Below, one piece after another: positions 1 to 8,404 of a stretch of DNA of 64,000 nt. Both the position numbers and the translations under genes were made by a program. How positions within the stretch are numbered: position 1 is the stretch's first letter; each line of letters starts with the position of its first letter. The stretch comes from JBGSYJ01 sp041748075 (GTDB lineage: Bacteria; Acidobacteriota; Thermoanaerobaculia; Gp7-AA8): NCBI GenBank assembly GCA_041748075.1, contig JBGTDX010000036.1:62001-126000 (forward strand), in the 5' to 3' direction. Under the pieces are notes generated by a model. That model made no database searches. It was not told the origin of the DNA and was given only the letters and a program-made list of their open reading frames with translations.

Positions 1-358
1 CTAACGGCATCGGAAGCCGACCACCGGCACTATTCTTTGCCCGGTCGGAGATCAGCGCGAGAGACCGGCCACCTTCATGCTCGTGGAGGAGCAGGTTCGT
101 TCCGTCGGCGGGTACGATGCGCTGGCGCCGTGCGATCGCAGGGCCTCGTAATCCGGGAAGTACGGCCTCTGCTCGCGCCGCAGCTTCGCGCATCGCGGCC
201 GCTGGGATGTGGGGAAACCGGCGCAGAGCGAAGGGCGCCGCTCCCGGCTCTGACGTCACGTCCAGGGCGCGCCATGTCTCGCAGACCGCGTCCGACTCGA
301 GCTTCCCGAGGAGCAGGTAGCTGCCGGATTGCTCAATAGTCTTGGCACGCAGGCGCAT
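1..358 (-). CDS. N-terminal fragment of a degenerate protein-kinase-like protein
   Basis: A minus-strand frame opens with ATG at 358 and runs without a stop off the left edge, giving about 119 residues. Residues 13-35 read like the start of a Hanks-type Ser/Thr kinase N-lobe: YLLLGKLE, then a W-R-A-L-D strand end, then ALRRF where the VAIK-type lysine strand would lie. The glycine-rich loop is lost (ESDAVC instead of GxGxxG) and the lysine position reads arginine, so I infer a pseudokinase or a diverged kinase-fold module. An in-frame TAG lies about 33 bases upstream of the ATG, which limits the start; no clear Shine-Dalgarno is seen. The catalytic lobe lies outside the window, so the family call is tentative. 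It could also be an unrelated hypothetical protein. Confidence 0.5.
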   Translation of the reverse strand, partial: MRLRAKTIEQSGSYLLLGKLESDAVCETWRALDVTSEPGAAPFALRRFPHIPAAAMREAAARAEAVLPGLRGPAIARRQRIVPADGTNLLLHEHEGGRSLALISDRAKNSAGGRLPMPL

Positions 359-426
359 CAAATGGTCCGGGACGGCTTGCAAATCAAACTAACACCGGGT
401 CGCGTGAGCGTCAATCATGCGACAGG

Positions 427-1458
427 TCACGGTGTCTGTGCAGCCTTCTTTTCCCGTTCGCGCCGTTCGCGCCAATAATCGCGCTGGTAGGTCTGGACCG
501 CACGATTGTGCTCGGCAAGCGTCCGTGAGAATACGTGCGAGCCGTCGTTGCGGGAGACGAAGTAGAGGAAGTCCGTATTTGCGGGTGCGGATGCGGCGCG
601 AAGGGATGCCAGTCCGGGGTTGGCAATGGGTCCGGGCGGAAAGCCCCGCTTCACATAGGTGTTGTAAGGGGAGTCGAGCTTGAGGTCATCCTTTCGGATA
701 TTGCCTTTCCACGTACCGTTGAGCTTCATGGCGTAGATGACCGTCGGATCTGCCTGGAGCGGCATCCTGATCCGAGTGCGGTTGAGATAAACCGAGGCGA
801 CGATGGGGCGCTCATGCTCGAGGCGTGCTTCTGTCTCGACGATCGAGGCGAGCGTGACGGTCTCGTGCAGGTCGAGACCGGTTTCTATGAATGCGAGCTC
901 GCCACCGAACTGTTTGCGGAAATTCTGCACCATGGTCCGGACGATCGCGGCAGGCCTTGTGCCCGGGGCAAGCGTATAGGTATCGGGGAAAAGATATCCC
1001 TCGAGACTCGTAGCCTCCGGATCGAGGTCCCGGACCAGCTCAGCGTCATCGGTCAGATCACGCCATTCGTCCTCGCTCCCGAAGCCCTCTGCGGCCATGA
1101 TTGCAGCGATCTGGAAACGGTCGAGTCCCTCGCGAATCGTCACCGAGTGAAGTACGACATCACCCTCGATCAGCTTCTCCAGTACGGCCACCGGAGATGC
1201 AGCTCCCGAGAATTCGTAAACGCCGGCCTTGAGCGAATCGCCACGGCGGATCGTCTTGAGGTAAATCAGAGGGACGAAGTCGTCACGAAGGACCCCTGCG
1301 GTCCGTAGGTGCTCGAGGATTGCACCGCTGTGCAGCCCCTTCCTGACTTCAACCCGCACTTGCGGCTCATCGAAGTTCTTGTAGGGCGTCGTCATCGCGC
1401 GCCAGAGAAAGAAGCCCAGCGCTACGGTGAACAGGACCCCGAAGACTGCGAGGATCAT
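427..1458 (-). CDS. mltG: Endolytic murein transglycosylase MltG (YceG-like)
   Basis: MltG cleaves nascent peptidoglycan glycan strands at the outer face of the inner membrane and is thought to set strand length. The 343-residue product begins with a signal anchor (about residues 1-20, ILAVFGVLFTVALGF). The YceG/MltG domain follows, with the catalytic-glutamate block ASIVETEAR, then ERPIVASVYLNR and MPLQADPTVIYA in the usual order near residues 205-245, and the C-terminal PGPIANPGLASLRAA block. Length matches the family. The frame is open further upstream but has no ATG/GTG/TTG before 1458, so the ATG at 1458 is used. It lies 62 bases downstream of ruvX on the same strand, a common pairing, and the two probably form one transcript. 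Confidence 0.95.
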   Translation of the reverse strand: MILAVFGVLFTVALGFFLWRAMTTPYKNFDEPQVRVEVRKGLHSGAILEHLRTAGVLRDDFVPLIYLKTIRRGDSLKAGVYEFSGAASPVAVLEKLIEGDVVLHSVTIREGLDRFQIAAIMAAEGFGSEDEWRDLTDDAELVRDLDPEATSLEGYLFPDTYTLAPGTRPAAIVRTMVQNFRKQFGGELAFIETGLDLHETVTLASIVETEARLEHERPIVASVYLNRTRIRMPLQADPTVIYAMKLNGTWKGNIRKDDLKLDSPYNTYVKRGFPPGPIANPGLASLRAASAPANTDFLYFVSRNDGSHVFSRTLAEHNRAVQTYQRDYWRERREREKKAAQTP

Positions 1459-1520
1459 CAGCGAAGTCGCAAGGCCTCCGCACCCGCGGCGTTTCTCACC
1501 TTTGTAGCGACGCGGGCGGG

Positions 1521-1943
1521 CTATGACGGCCTCCGGTGCCTGGCATCCAGGTAAGACTGAAGAATGACGCTGGCCGCTTCCATATCGATCCGTGAGTCGA
1601 GTTTTCGTCCTTTTTTGCCTGCACTTCGAAGGCGGGAGGTCGCTTCGACCGTTGTGAGCGCCTCATCCCAGAGGACGACTTCTTTGCAGGTTCTCTGCCT
1701 GAGGGCTTCTGCAAGCGATTCAAACCGCGCCTCAGTCGCTGACGCATCCATTCGTTTCGACCTGGGAATCCCGAGCACGATGGTCCCGACCTCGAGCTCG
1801 TCGGCGAGTTCGGCGATCGCATCGAGGACGCCCTGAAGATCCCCTCGATTGGCGATCACCGAGTGTGGCGTGGCCAGGACTCCCGATACGCTCACAGCAA
1901 TTCCGACGCGCCTGCTTCCCATGTCGACTGCTAGAAATGACAT
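1521..1943 (-). CDS. ruvX: Holliday-junction resolvase-like protein RuvX (YqgF)
   Basis: YqgF/RuvX is an RNase H-fold nuclease implicated in 16S rRNA 5' end maturation and, by homology, Holliday junction resolution. The 140-residue product has the family signature: FLAVDMGSRRVGIAVS at the N terminus (first catalytic Asp), GTIVLGIPRSKRM in the middle, WDEALTTVEA, and SRIDMEAASVILQSYLD near the C terminus (last catalytic Asp). The open frame extends far upstream, but family length supports ATG 1943; an in-frame ATG at 1955 (MAAG-) is an alternative. mltG follows on the same strand. The gene faces away from pilT, with a 150-base spacer between them. Confidence 0.93.
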   Translation of the reverse strand: MSFLAVDMGSRRVGIAVSVSGVLATPHSVIANRGDLQGVLDAIAELADELEVGTIVLGIPRSKRMDASATEARFESLAEALRQRTCKEVVLWDEALTTVEATSRLRSAGKKGRKLDSRIDMEAASVILQSYLDARHRRPS

Positions 1944-2093
1944 TCCGGCAGCCATTGTAACGGCTGTACAGATCGCGACCGCGGGGACGCTGGCCCTGGC
2001 CCTGGCCGTGGAACCTGCGGTTCGCTTTGACGTTGCGCTGACGCTGCATGGCGATACTCCTCCCATCAATTGCGGCGCGGGCCGCCCGATCCC

Positions 2094-3245
2094 ATGAAAA
2101 ACTTCAATCTGGACGCGATTCTCGAAACGATGCTCCGCTCTTCCGACCGGGTGTCGGATCTGAATTTCTCCGTCGGCCGGCCGCCGCAGGTGGAGGTCGA
2201 TGGACAACTCGTTCCGATCACCTTTCCCGGCCTGCCTCAACTGACTCCGTTCCAGACCGAGATCATTGCGCTGCATATGCTGCGGGGTGATCGTGATCTG
2301 ACCCGGACTCTCCTCGCTACTGGCTCGGTGGATCTCTCATACGCAATTCCCGGGAAGACGCGCTTCCGTGTGAACATTTTTTCTCAGCGCGGCACATACG
2401 CGATCGTTCTTCGTGTCATTCCTGTGGGAGTTCCGACGCTCGACGAGCTCGGGGTGGCGCAGGAGCTGAAAAAAGTCTCCAGACTGAAGAACGGTATCGT
2501 CCTGGTCACTGGTCCGACAGGCTCAGGCAAGTCCACGACGCTGGCTGCCATCATCAATCAGATCAACCATGAGTCCGCGTACCACATCGTAACGATCGAG
2601 GACCCCGTCGAGTACCTTCACAGACATGTCAAGTCGACCATCAACCAGCGGGAGGTCGGCGCGGACACCAGGTCCTTTGCTCTGGCTCTTCGTGCGGCTC
2701 TCCGCCAGGCACCCAAGGTAATCCTCATCGGAGAAATGCGTGACGTGGAAACGATCGAGATTGCCATGGAGGCTGCGGAGACGGGGCATCTGGTGCTCTC
2801 GACCCTCCACACGATCGATGCGGCAAAGACAGTCGACCGTATCATCGGAGTCTTTCCCAAGGAGCAGGAGCAGCAGATCCGGACACGTTTCGCGCAATCG
2901 TTCCGGTATGTCATTTCTCAGAAACTCCTTCCAAAGGCCGGTGGAGGGCGGCAGGTGCTCATGGAAGTGCTCAAGTCGAGCATGCGGACACGTGAATACA
3001 TCATGAAGGGTGAGACCGACGGCAGGTCGCTCACCGACGCCATGCACGACGGATCCACCGATGGAATGCAGACGTTCGATGATGAGCTCGAGAGAATGTG
3101 GGAGCAGAAGATCATCAGCCGAGAGACGGCGCTCGCCTATGCGTCGAACCCGACGAACCTGGCGCTCCGCCTCACCTCCGAGTCGGAGGAAGAATCCGGC
3201 ACCGAGGAACCTCAATCAGATTCGATGTTATCGATGCTGGAGTAA
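2094..3245 (+). CDS. pilT: Type IV pilus retraction ATPase PilT
   Basis: PilT is the hexameric cytoplasmic ATPase that depolymerises type IV pili and powers twitching. The 383-residue product has the N-terminal PAS-like subdomain, Walker A GPTGSGKST (around residue 142), the Asp box TIEDPVEYLH, Walker B region ILIGEMRD, the His box STLHTIDAAKTVDRI, and the C-terminal ETALAYASNP typical of PilT rather than PilB. The tail after residue 360 is acidic (SEEESGTEE). I chose ATG 2094; an in-frame TTG at 2070 adds eight residues without a ribosome-binding site. The next gene starts 2 bases after the stop, so translation is probably coupled. The two pilin genes lie about 37 kb away in this window. Confidence 0.95.
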   Translation: MKNFNLDAILETMLRSSDRVSDLNFSVGRPPQVEVDGQLVPITFPGLPQLTPFQTEIIALHMLRGDRDLTRTLLATGSVDLSYAIPGKTRFRVNIFSQRGTYAIVLRVIPVGVPTLDELGVAQELKKVSRLKNGIVLVTGPTGSGKSTTLAAIINQINHESAYHIVTIEDPVEYLHRHVKSTINQREVGADTRSFALALRAALRQAPKVILIGEMRDVETIEIAMEAAETGHLVLSTLHTIDAAKTVDRIIGVFPKEQEQQIRTRFAQSFRYVISQKLLPKAGGGRQVLMEVLKSSMRTREYIMKGETDGRSLTDAMHDGSTDGMQTFDDELERMWEQKIISRETALAYASNPTNLALRLTSESEEESGTEEPQSDSMLSMLE

Positions 3246-3247
3246 CC

Positions 3248-3814
3248 ATGATCGCGATCACCTGCAATTCCTGCCGCAAGCCGCTTTCCATCGACGAAAC
3301 GAAGCTTCCGATGAAGGAAGTGTCCTTCCCATGCCCGATCTGCGCCGAGCGGGTAACGGTCGATCGCCGGACGTTGCAGCCTGCGCGACCGGTTGCCATA
3401 CCCGAAGGCGAGCTCGAGATAGTGAGGCCATGTCTGGTCGTGGGCGCTGACGATCCCGCCGTTGCCGAGGCGTGTCATGCCCTCGGATTCCAGCCGCGGC
3501 ATTTCGCTTCGGCAGATGCCGCGCGCGAGTATTTCATTCAGGAGTTCCCCGCCCTCGTGGTGCTTCGACCGACCGAAATGACGGCTCCACCGCTTGCTGG
3601 CATGCTGCCCGTGACATCCATGGGCCCGTCCGATCGTCGGCGGGCTTTCATTATCCTGGTGGCGGACAATCTGCGCACATTTGACGGTAACGCCGCATTT
3701 CTCTATGGAGTGAATCTAGTCGTCGCCACGAAGGATCTGGGCGCAATCAAGCAGATCTTCAGGGAGGCGGATCTGCATCATCGCAGGCTGTACCAGGGAA
3801 TGACGGCAGCGTAG
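3248..3814 (+). CDS. Zinc-ribbon protein with a receiver-like C-terminal domain
   Basis: Function not known. The 188-residue product starts with a zinc-ribbon-like module (CNSCRKPL at residues 6-13, CPICAERV at about 30-37). A linker of about 25 residues leads to an alpha/beta domain that looks like a response-regulator receiver: RPCLVVGADDPAVAEACHALGF as strand 1/helix 1, ALVVLRPTEM as strand 3, RAFIILVADN, and LVVATKDLGAIKQIF at the end. The aspartate expected after strand 3 reads arginine, so this would be a pseudo-receiver that is not phosphorylated. It begins 2 bases after pilT, so I infer a role linked to pilus motility, perhaps as a non-catalytic partner. The function is inference; the CxxC pairs and operon position are seen directly. 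Confidence 0.8.
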   Translation: MIAITCNSCRKPLSIDETKLPMKEVSFPCPICAERVTVDRRTLQPARPVAIPEGELEIVRPCLVVGADDPAVAEACHALGFQPRHFASADAAREYFIQEFPALVVLRPTEMTAPPLAGMLPVTSMGPSDRRRAFIILVADNLRTFDGNAAFLYGVNLVVATKDLGAIKQIFREADLHHRRLYQGMTAA

Positions 3815-3901
3815 AAAGCGGATCGAATTCTTTCACGGGCGGCGGACTTCGCGGAGATTTCAACCGCGCTTTTGTCCGGGCGCCCTGACTCACGGGCTCT
3901 G

Positions 3902-3933
3902 GGGTTTCGAGCAGTACCGGATGAGCGAAACCC
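3902..3933. terminator. Hairpin between convergent genes
   Basis: GGGTTTCG at 3902-3909 pairs perfectly with CGAAACCC at 3926-3933. It sits between the 3' ends of the plus-strand zinc-ribbon gene and minus-strand tdk, and touches the tdk stop codon. There is no long U-tract, so a shared termination role is inferred from position. Confidence 0.35.
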
Positions 3934-4529
3934 TACCGTGGAATCGTCAACTGGATTGGCGGCTCTTGTTCCAACTCCGCGCGATAGGCTTCGAAGCAAG
4001 CGCGGCAGCGAGCTTCGTAGGATGCGTCTCCCACTTCGACCTGCGCATCTCCGCCCGAGAGCCGCTGCGAGTAGTGCGCTGAGCCTCGGCATCGGACGCA
4101 CACCGCGTGCATCTTCGAGACTTCCTCTGCGACAGCCAGGAGCGCCGGCATCGGGCCGAAGGGACGGCGCATGTAGTCCTGATCGAGACCCGCTGCAATG
4201 ACGCGAATCCCTGCATCCGCGAGCTGCATGCAGACCTCGACGATCCCGTCGTCGAAGAATTGAACCTCGTCGATCCCAACGATCTGAACTCCGACCTCCA
4301 CGCGTGTGCGCAGAACTTCGGACGTCGGAACGGAAATCGCCTTGAGGCGCCGATCGTCGCGCGAGACGACCTCTTCCAAGCTGAAGCGGTCATCAACCAG
4401 CGGTTTGAAGACCTGAACTCTCTGGCGGGCGATGACTGACCTGCGGAGTCTCCGAATGAGCTCTTCCGACTTTCCGGAGAACATACCTCCGGCGATGATC
4501 TCGATCCATCCTCCTCGATAGGTGTCCAA
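3933..4529 (-). CDS. tdk: Thymidine kinase (type II)
   Basis: Phosphorylates thymidine with ATP in the salvage pathway to dTMP, in the cytoplasm. The 198-residue product has the P-loop GGMFSGKSEELIRRLRR at residues 14-30, the Walker B-like GIDEVQFFDDGIVEV, the substrate-loop region GLDQDYMRRPFGPMPALL, and a zinc-binding lasso from two CxxC pairs (CVRCRG and CRACFEA). Length is normal for the short bacterial enzyme. No ATG fits; the start is TTG at 4529, preceded at about 7 bases by GGAGG, and the resulting N terminus aligns with the family. It stands alone on the minus strand, with heptad repeats upstream and a convergent gene downstream. Confidence 0.95.
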   Translation of the reverse strand: MDTYRGGWIEIIAGGMFSGKSEELIRRLRRSVIARQRVQVFKPLVDDRFSLEEVVSRDDRRLKAISVPTSEVLRTRVEVGVQIVGIDEVQFFDDGIVEVCMQLADAGIRVIAAGLDQDYMRRPFGPMPALLAVAEEVSKMHAVCVRCRGSAHYSQRLSGGDAQVEVGDASYEARCRACFEAYRAELEQEPPIQLTIPR

Positions 4530-4552
4530 AAAAGGGCCTCCGTGCCCGCTCC

Positions 4553-4608
4553 CTCACATCCGGTTGTGGGATGTGAGTGGGTTCTGAGTTCTGGGTTCTG
4601 GGTTGACC
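4553..4608. repeat. Intergenic hairpin plus heptad repeat array
   Basis: A perfect 9-bp stem (CTCACATCC at 4553-4561 with GGATGTGAG at 4569-4577) is followed by four 7-bp units at 4581-4608: GTTCTGA, GTTCTGG, GTTCTGG, GTTGACC. It lies upstream of tdk. The GTTCTGR word is the same as in the arrays near 14.7 and 21.8 kb. Function unknown. Confidence 0.8.
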
Positions 4609-4696
4609 CTCTCCGGGAGTCTTGCAGTCCGCTGTGAAAGGATATCAAAACCCGCCTCGCTCTCGCGTCGTGTGTGGTGCGGGCTTTCCTTCCTGG

Positions 4697-4729
4697 ATAA
4701 AAAAAGGTGCCCCCTTCGCGGGGGCACCT
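4697..4729 (-). terminator. Rho-independent terminator of the OmpA-like gene
   Basis: On the minus strand a 10-bp GC-rich stem (4705-4714 with 4720-4729, 5-base loop) is followed by a run of seven U. It lies 30 bases past the stop of the OmpA-family gene, the expected place for an intrinsic terminator. Confidence 0.9.
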
Positions 4730-4758
4730 GAACTGCCGCTGAGTTCCTGGGCGTGCTG

Positions 4759-6171
4759 CTATGGGATCAGGAGGCGGACTACAACTCGACGGTTGGCCTG
4801 GCGTCCTGCCGCCGTGGTGTTGTCACCGATTGCTTCCGTCGTTCCACGTCCTTCCACGGTGATCCGGGAAGCGTCGATACCGTGACGGCTGACGAGATAA
4901 TCCCGGGTTGCTTCGGCGCGCCGGCGATCAAGATCGCGGTTTGAGCCGGTGTTCTCACGGTCGTCGGTATATCCGATGACGATCGCGGTGGCTGCAGGTT
5001 CCTGCTTCATCCGCAGGGCCACGTCGTCGAGGATCGCCTTTGCGATGTTGGTCAGGCGTGCTGACCCCGCATCAAAGCGGAGCTCGTCGGTGCGCAGGTC
5101 ACGCGGTGCAGCCGGCGGAACTACTGGCGGCGGCGGCGGCGTGACTGGTGGTGGCGGTGGTGGTGGCGGAAGCGGTGGCGGCGGCGGTGGCGCCACTGCG
5201 GCCAGATGAACCGGAGCATAGTGGAGTCCGACCAGTCCACCGTGCGGGCAGTGGTCGTTGTCGCTGCTCCACATCGTGAGGTTGGAACGAACGGCGGCGC
5301 TCATGGCCCAGCCGCTCGTACCGAACCAGTGACGGATGCCCGTTACTGCGTAGACGATGTCGTCAGGAGAACGGTCGCCTCCCGTGTGGAAGATTGTGTT
5401 GATCTCGCTGACCCAGTTGGTTGACGGCGCGAAAGCCAGAGGGATGTTCAGGCCGGCGTCTAACCGGAATTCGTCCGATACACTGAAGTCCCCGCCGTGG
5501 AAGAAGTCCAGGCGGTTTGCAGCGGTAGCGTCCCGATCGCCGCGAATCTTGTACGTCCCGGCGAAACTGAACTGGCGGTAGTTCCAGTGCAGCCCCGCTC
5601 CGAAATCGGTGCTGCCGGTCGAGATTCCGCCGTCATCGTCACCCGTGCCGATGTCCGCGAAGAGCGAGAGTGCCAGTCGCGAGGCGTACGTGTTCGGGTC
5701 GAGAAGTCCGAACTTGGTACCGATGTGGAGGTTGCCGATGCCCGAGTCGTCATACTGACCCTGGAACGGATGACCGTTCACGAAGCCGGCAAAATCGCCT
5801 GCGTTCTGATCGAGCCAGACGTACGGGATCGATGCGACGATCTCCCAGCGGTCGGTGATGCCGTAGCCGATCGAAGCACTCAGACGTGAGTCTTCGATGT
5901 CGGCGTCGACATACGGACGGGCGCTCGGAATCCGCATCGCAAGCGGCGCGGGCGAGGCCAGGTAATCGTAGTTATTGAAGTAGATGCTGAACGACCAGTC
6001 GCCCTGGCGAAGCGTATCACCAGTGATGATGTTGAAGAGTCCGGTCTCACCGCTGGCAGTCGGGGCCACCAGGTTGAGCCGATCCTCATAAGTCAGTGTC
6101 TGGGCCGTGGCACCCGGCACCAGCAAGGCAAAACACAGCATAAACAGCAGAGTTCGTGTCACCTGACGCAA
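4759..6171 (-). CDS. OmpA-family outer-membrane protein with proline-rich linker
   Basis: Predicted to sit in the outer membrane and bind peptidoglycan. The 470-residue product has a signal peptide (cleavage near ATAQ, residue 24), a long region of alternating beta strands (about 40-320) resembling a transporter/porin-type barrel, a strongly proline-rich linker near residues 330-355, and an OmpA-like C-terminal domain (about 360-470) with IVIGYTDDRENTGSN, DRRRAEATRDYLV and GRQANRRVVV. Start is TTG 6171, chosen because AGGAGG lies six bases upstream and the signal peptide begins there. It is monocistronic, with an intrinsic terminator after it. A role in envelope anchoring follows from the family; transport substrates, if any, are unknown. 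Confidence 0.88.
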   Translation of the reverse strand: MRQVTRTLLFMLCFALLVPGATAQTLTYEDRLNLVAPTASGETGLFNIITGDTLRQGDWSFSIYFNNYDYLASPAPLAMRIPSARPYVDADIEDSRLSASIGYGITDRWEIVASIPYVWLDQNAGDFAGFVNGHPFQGQYDDSGIGNLHIGTKFGLLDPNTYASRLALSLFADIGTGDDDGGISTGSTDFGAGLHWNYRQFSFAGTYKIRGDRDATAANRLDFFHGGDFSVSDEFRLDAGLNIPLAFAPSTNWVSEINTIFHTGGDRSPDDIVYAVTGIRHWFGTSGWAMSAAVRSNLTMWSSDNDHCPHGGLVGLHYAPVHLAAVAPPPPPPLPPPPPPPPVTPPPPPVVPPAAPRDLRTDELRFDAGSARLTNIAKAILDDVALRMKQEPAATAIVIGYTDDRENTGSNRDLDRRRAEATRDYLVSRHGIDASRITVEGRGTTEAIGDNTTAAGRQANRRVVVRLLIP

Positions 6172-6177
6172 ATCACA

Positions 6178-6183
6178 CCTCCT
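6178..6183 (-). promoter_or_regulatory. Ribosome-binding site fixing a TTG start
   Basis: AGGAGG on the minus strand, 6 bases before the TTG at 6171. It supports TTG as the real start of the OmpA-like gene, as no ATG gives the signal peptide. Confidence 0.85.
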
Positions 6184-6357
6184 AAAATTCTTCGCACAGT
6201 CTCAGCGGCGTATTACAATTGGTGCGGCGATACAAAACGTGTGCCATGACCACCCCTTGGGACGTCCGCTAAAACTTTTAATGCGTGAGTTTAGCATAGC
6301 GGGCTCAAGAGGGTGGCCCGCGATCTGCTTGAGGCTAATAAATGATGCGACGAGCCG

Positions 6358-7785
6358 GTGAACGAATCTAGCTCTCTCCCCCGCGTCTGCCTGATACTCG
6401 CCACGTTCCTCGTGCTCGCGCTGCCGCTCTCCGCGCAGAGCGTTCCGGAGCCGGAGGCTCCCGCCGGTTCCAGCGAAGCACCGCCGCCGGGGCGGGCGAT
6501 CCAATCTTCACCGGAGGTACCCGAGCCGGATCCCGAGTCCGTTCCCCCGGCCACGCCAGATGAGGATCCGATCGAGACCCCTCTTCCCAGTCCGGAGGAC
6601 CCGCCGGAGGTTACCTCGGTGTCCCCTCCGGATCCCGCCCCCACCCCGTCCCCGACCAGGAGCGAGCGGCGCGATTCCTTCCCGAATCTGAATATCTACC
6701 TTCCGGAAGGAGAATTCGACATACGACTCAGGCGACTCATCAAGAATGTGTTGTTCGAGGGGCAGGTGAGCTACAACTTCGTGGATGGGGACGTTTCTAC
6801 GTTTCTCCGCTACAAGTATTACGCTCGGAACCTAACGTACAAGATCGGCCTGTTCGACTCACTGGAGTTCGAATCGATCGATGATACGAGTGGAGACTTC
6901 GATCGGGTCCGAGGCGCGCTGGTTCAGTTTGAACGGCCCGTCGATTACAACAACCGCTACCTTCTCCTGCTCCAGAATGACCGGCTGCAGTTTGGTGACG
7001 TGAACGATCCCGACAACAACAAAAGCAACAGCTACGCGAAGATTGCCTACCAGTTCGGGAGCCCGTTCGATGAGCGTCTCAATGCGCTCGCCGGAGAATC
7101 CCGAGGGAGGACCACCCCCGTACTTACGGCGTACCGCGAGCTCGGCCCGCAGAACACAGCTCTCGCGATCGCGCTCACGCAATCCTTTGAAGCCGGCGGC
7201 GACTACAGCTACACAAAGGTGGAAGCGGAGGGGCTCAAGCGCTGGGAAGTGGGAAGCACGACGTTTCTCGTCTCGCGCGTGCATGTCGGTTCGGTGATCA
7301 GCCGCCAGGACTCCGGACTTGTGCCGGATATCCCCGAGGATCCGGACCAGCAGGAGCTCTTCCGTCGGGCATCGGGCCTGTTCCTCATCCCTCGCTATGA
7401 CCTGATCCGCATCGGCGACCGGGGCGCGATGAAGGCAATCGAGGGGGATGCCCGCGGCACCGACTCCGCGCACATGACGAGCGAGCTTTTTACGCCGATC
7501 TTCAGAAATCGTGACCATCGGACGGGCATCTTCACCTGGACTAACCTCTATGGGATCCTTTATGCCGGTGTCGGCACGGTCGGCTATCGCGACCGAGTTG
7601 CCGAGGCGCTCGTGGGTTATGAATTCGGCGATCTGCTGGTCGACGCAGGGCTGGGATTCGAAGTCAGCCTGTTTGTGCGGGATTACGAAGTCTTCATCAA
7701 CTGTGTCTACGCCAGAACGGTTTCCACCCCACAAAGTCTGGAAGGCGATGACATCCGTTTCTCCGTGCGTACGGCGCGATTCTGA
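6358..7785 (+). CDS. Putative outer-membrane beta-barrel protein with Pro/Glu-rich N-terminal segment
   Basis: I do not recognise the family. The 475-residue product has a signal peptide (about residues 8-27, ending LPLSAQ), then a low-complexity Pro/Glu/Ser stretch (about 30-100), then many amphipathic strands rich in aromatic residues (YKYYARNLTYKIGL, RYLLLLQNDRLQFGD) that fit a beta barrel ending in the terminal phenylalanine (SVRTARF), a common outer-membrane assembly signal. Start GTG 6358 gives the signal peptide; ATGs at 6342 and 6345 are out of frame. It stands divergent to the OmpA-like gene and convergent with the BON gene. Location is inferred from sequence character only; function unknown. 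Confidence 0.75.
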   Translation: MNESSSLPRVCLILATFLVLALPLSAQSVPEPEAPAGSSEAPPPGRAIQSSPEVPEPDPESVPPATPDEDPIETPLPSPEDPPEVTSVSPPDPAPTPSPTRSERRDSFPNLNIYLPEGEFDIRLRRLIKNVLFEGQVSYNFVDGDVSTFLRYKYYARNLTYKIGLFDSLEFESIDDTSGDFDRVRGALVQFERPVDYNNRYLLLLQNDRLQFGDVNDPDNNKSNSYAKIAYQFGSPFDERLNALAGESRGRTTPVLTAYRELGPQNTALAIALTQSFEAGGDYSYTKVEAEGLKRWEVGSTTFLVSRVHVGSVISRQDSGLVPDIPEDPDQQELFRRASGLFLIPRYDLIRIGDRGAMKAIEGDARGTDSAHMTSELFTPIFRNRDHRTGIFTWTNLYGILYAGVGTVGYRDRVAEALVGYEFGDLLVDAGLGFEVSLFVRDYEVFINCVYARTVSTPQSLEGDDIRFSVRTARF

Positions 7786-7792
7786 GATTTGG

Positions 7793-8278
7793 CTACACTC
7801 TGTCGAGCGCCGCGTTGACGCTCCGCACGCCGGAGATTCTGCGGATCACCTGCGTCGCGAGATCCTTCTGCAGTTCTGATTGCACGGTTCCGCGCACTGT
7901 GACCACTCCGTCGCGCGATGCAACGATCAGGCGGCAACCCTCGAGCGAGCGGGTGAGTGCCAGCTCGCGCTCGGCGTTGAGTACGATTGCCTCATCGTCG
8001 GGCAGCGGAACTACGCTCACCAAATTGGCCACGCGAGGGTACCCGAGGTCTGCAACGATCTGCCCGATTCGGGACGCCTGGTCGGCTCTCGATACCTGCC
8101 CTCGCACGATCGTGATGCCTTCCGACTCGACGATCTGCAGTCGGCTGACGCGAATGCCCTCCTCGGTCAAAGCGGACTCGACAGCAGTGGGAGCGGCCGA
8201 GGCGTCGGTCGGTACGAAGAGAAGGACGAGAGCGGCAGCCAATGCCAACGCTCCATATCGGCTCATGAAGGGGGTCAT
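7793..8278 (-). CDS. BON-domain protein, exported
   Basis: BON domains bind phospholipid or act as envelope-associated modules, as in OsmY-like proteins. The 161-residue product has a signal peptide (residues 1-30, ending TDASA) and two BON-like repeats. The first is near residues 33-93 (ALTEEGIRVSRLQIVESEGITIVRG cut in part: VESEGITIVRGQVSR). The second is near 100-160 (IVASRDGVVTVRGTV, then VIRRISGVRSVNAAL). Start ATG 8278 is chosen because AGGAG lies 7 bases upstream; the longer frame to 8341 lacks a site. It probably acts in the periplasm. A transcript from the upstream eRF1-like gene would first meet the terminator at 8350-8375, so this gene is likely transcribed separately. Confidence 0.82.
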   Translation of the reverse strand: MTPFMSRYGALALAAALVLLFVPTDASAAPTAVESALTEEGIRVSRLQIVESEGITIVRGQVSRADQASRIGQIVADLGYPRVANLVSVVPLPDDEAIVLNAERELALTRSLEGCRLIVASRDGVVTVRGTVQSELQKDLATQVIRRISGVRSVNAALDRV

Positions 8279-8349
8279 GGGGGCTCCTGAGAAGAGAGGT
8301 GAAATCTGGAAGCTCATGCCTTCCCATAATCCACGTTTCATGCCAAAGA

Positions 8350-8375
8350 AAAACCCGCATAAATATGCGGGTTTT
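8350..8375 (-). terminator. Intrinsic terminator after the eRF1-like gene
   Basis: An 11-bp perfect stem (8350-8360 with 8365-8375, loop 8361-8364) flanked by A/T runs on both sides. It lies 30 bases beyond the stop at 8405 on the minus strand; the symmetric U/A tracts would let it work in both directions. Confidence 0.85.
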
Positions 8376-8404
8376 CAATAGTTTACGATGTTGCGGGTAC
8401 GAAC

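Noticed and set aside
6342..6360. ATG at 6342 or 6345 as start of the beta-barrel gene
   Set aside because: Out of frame with the long reading frame; GTG 6358 gives a proper signal peptide.
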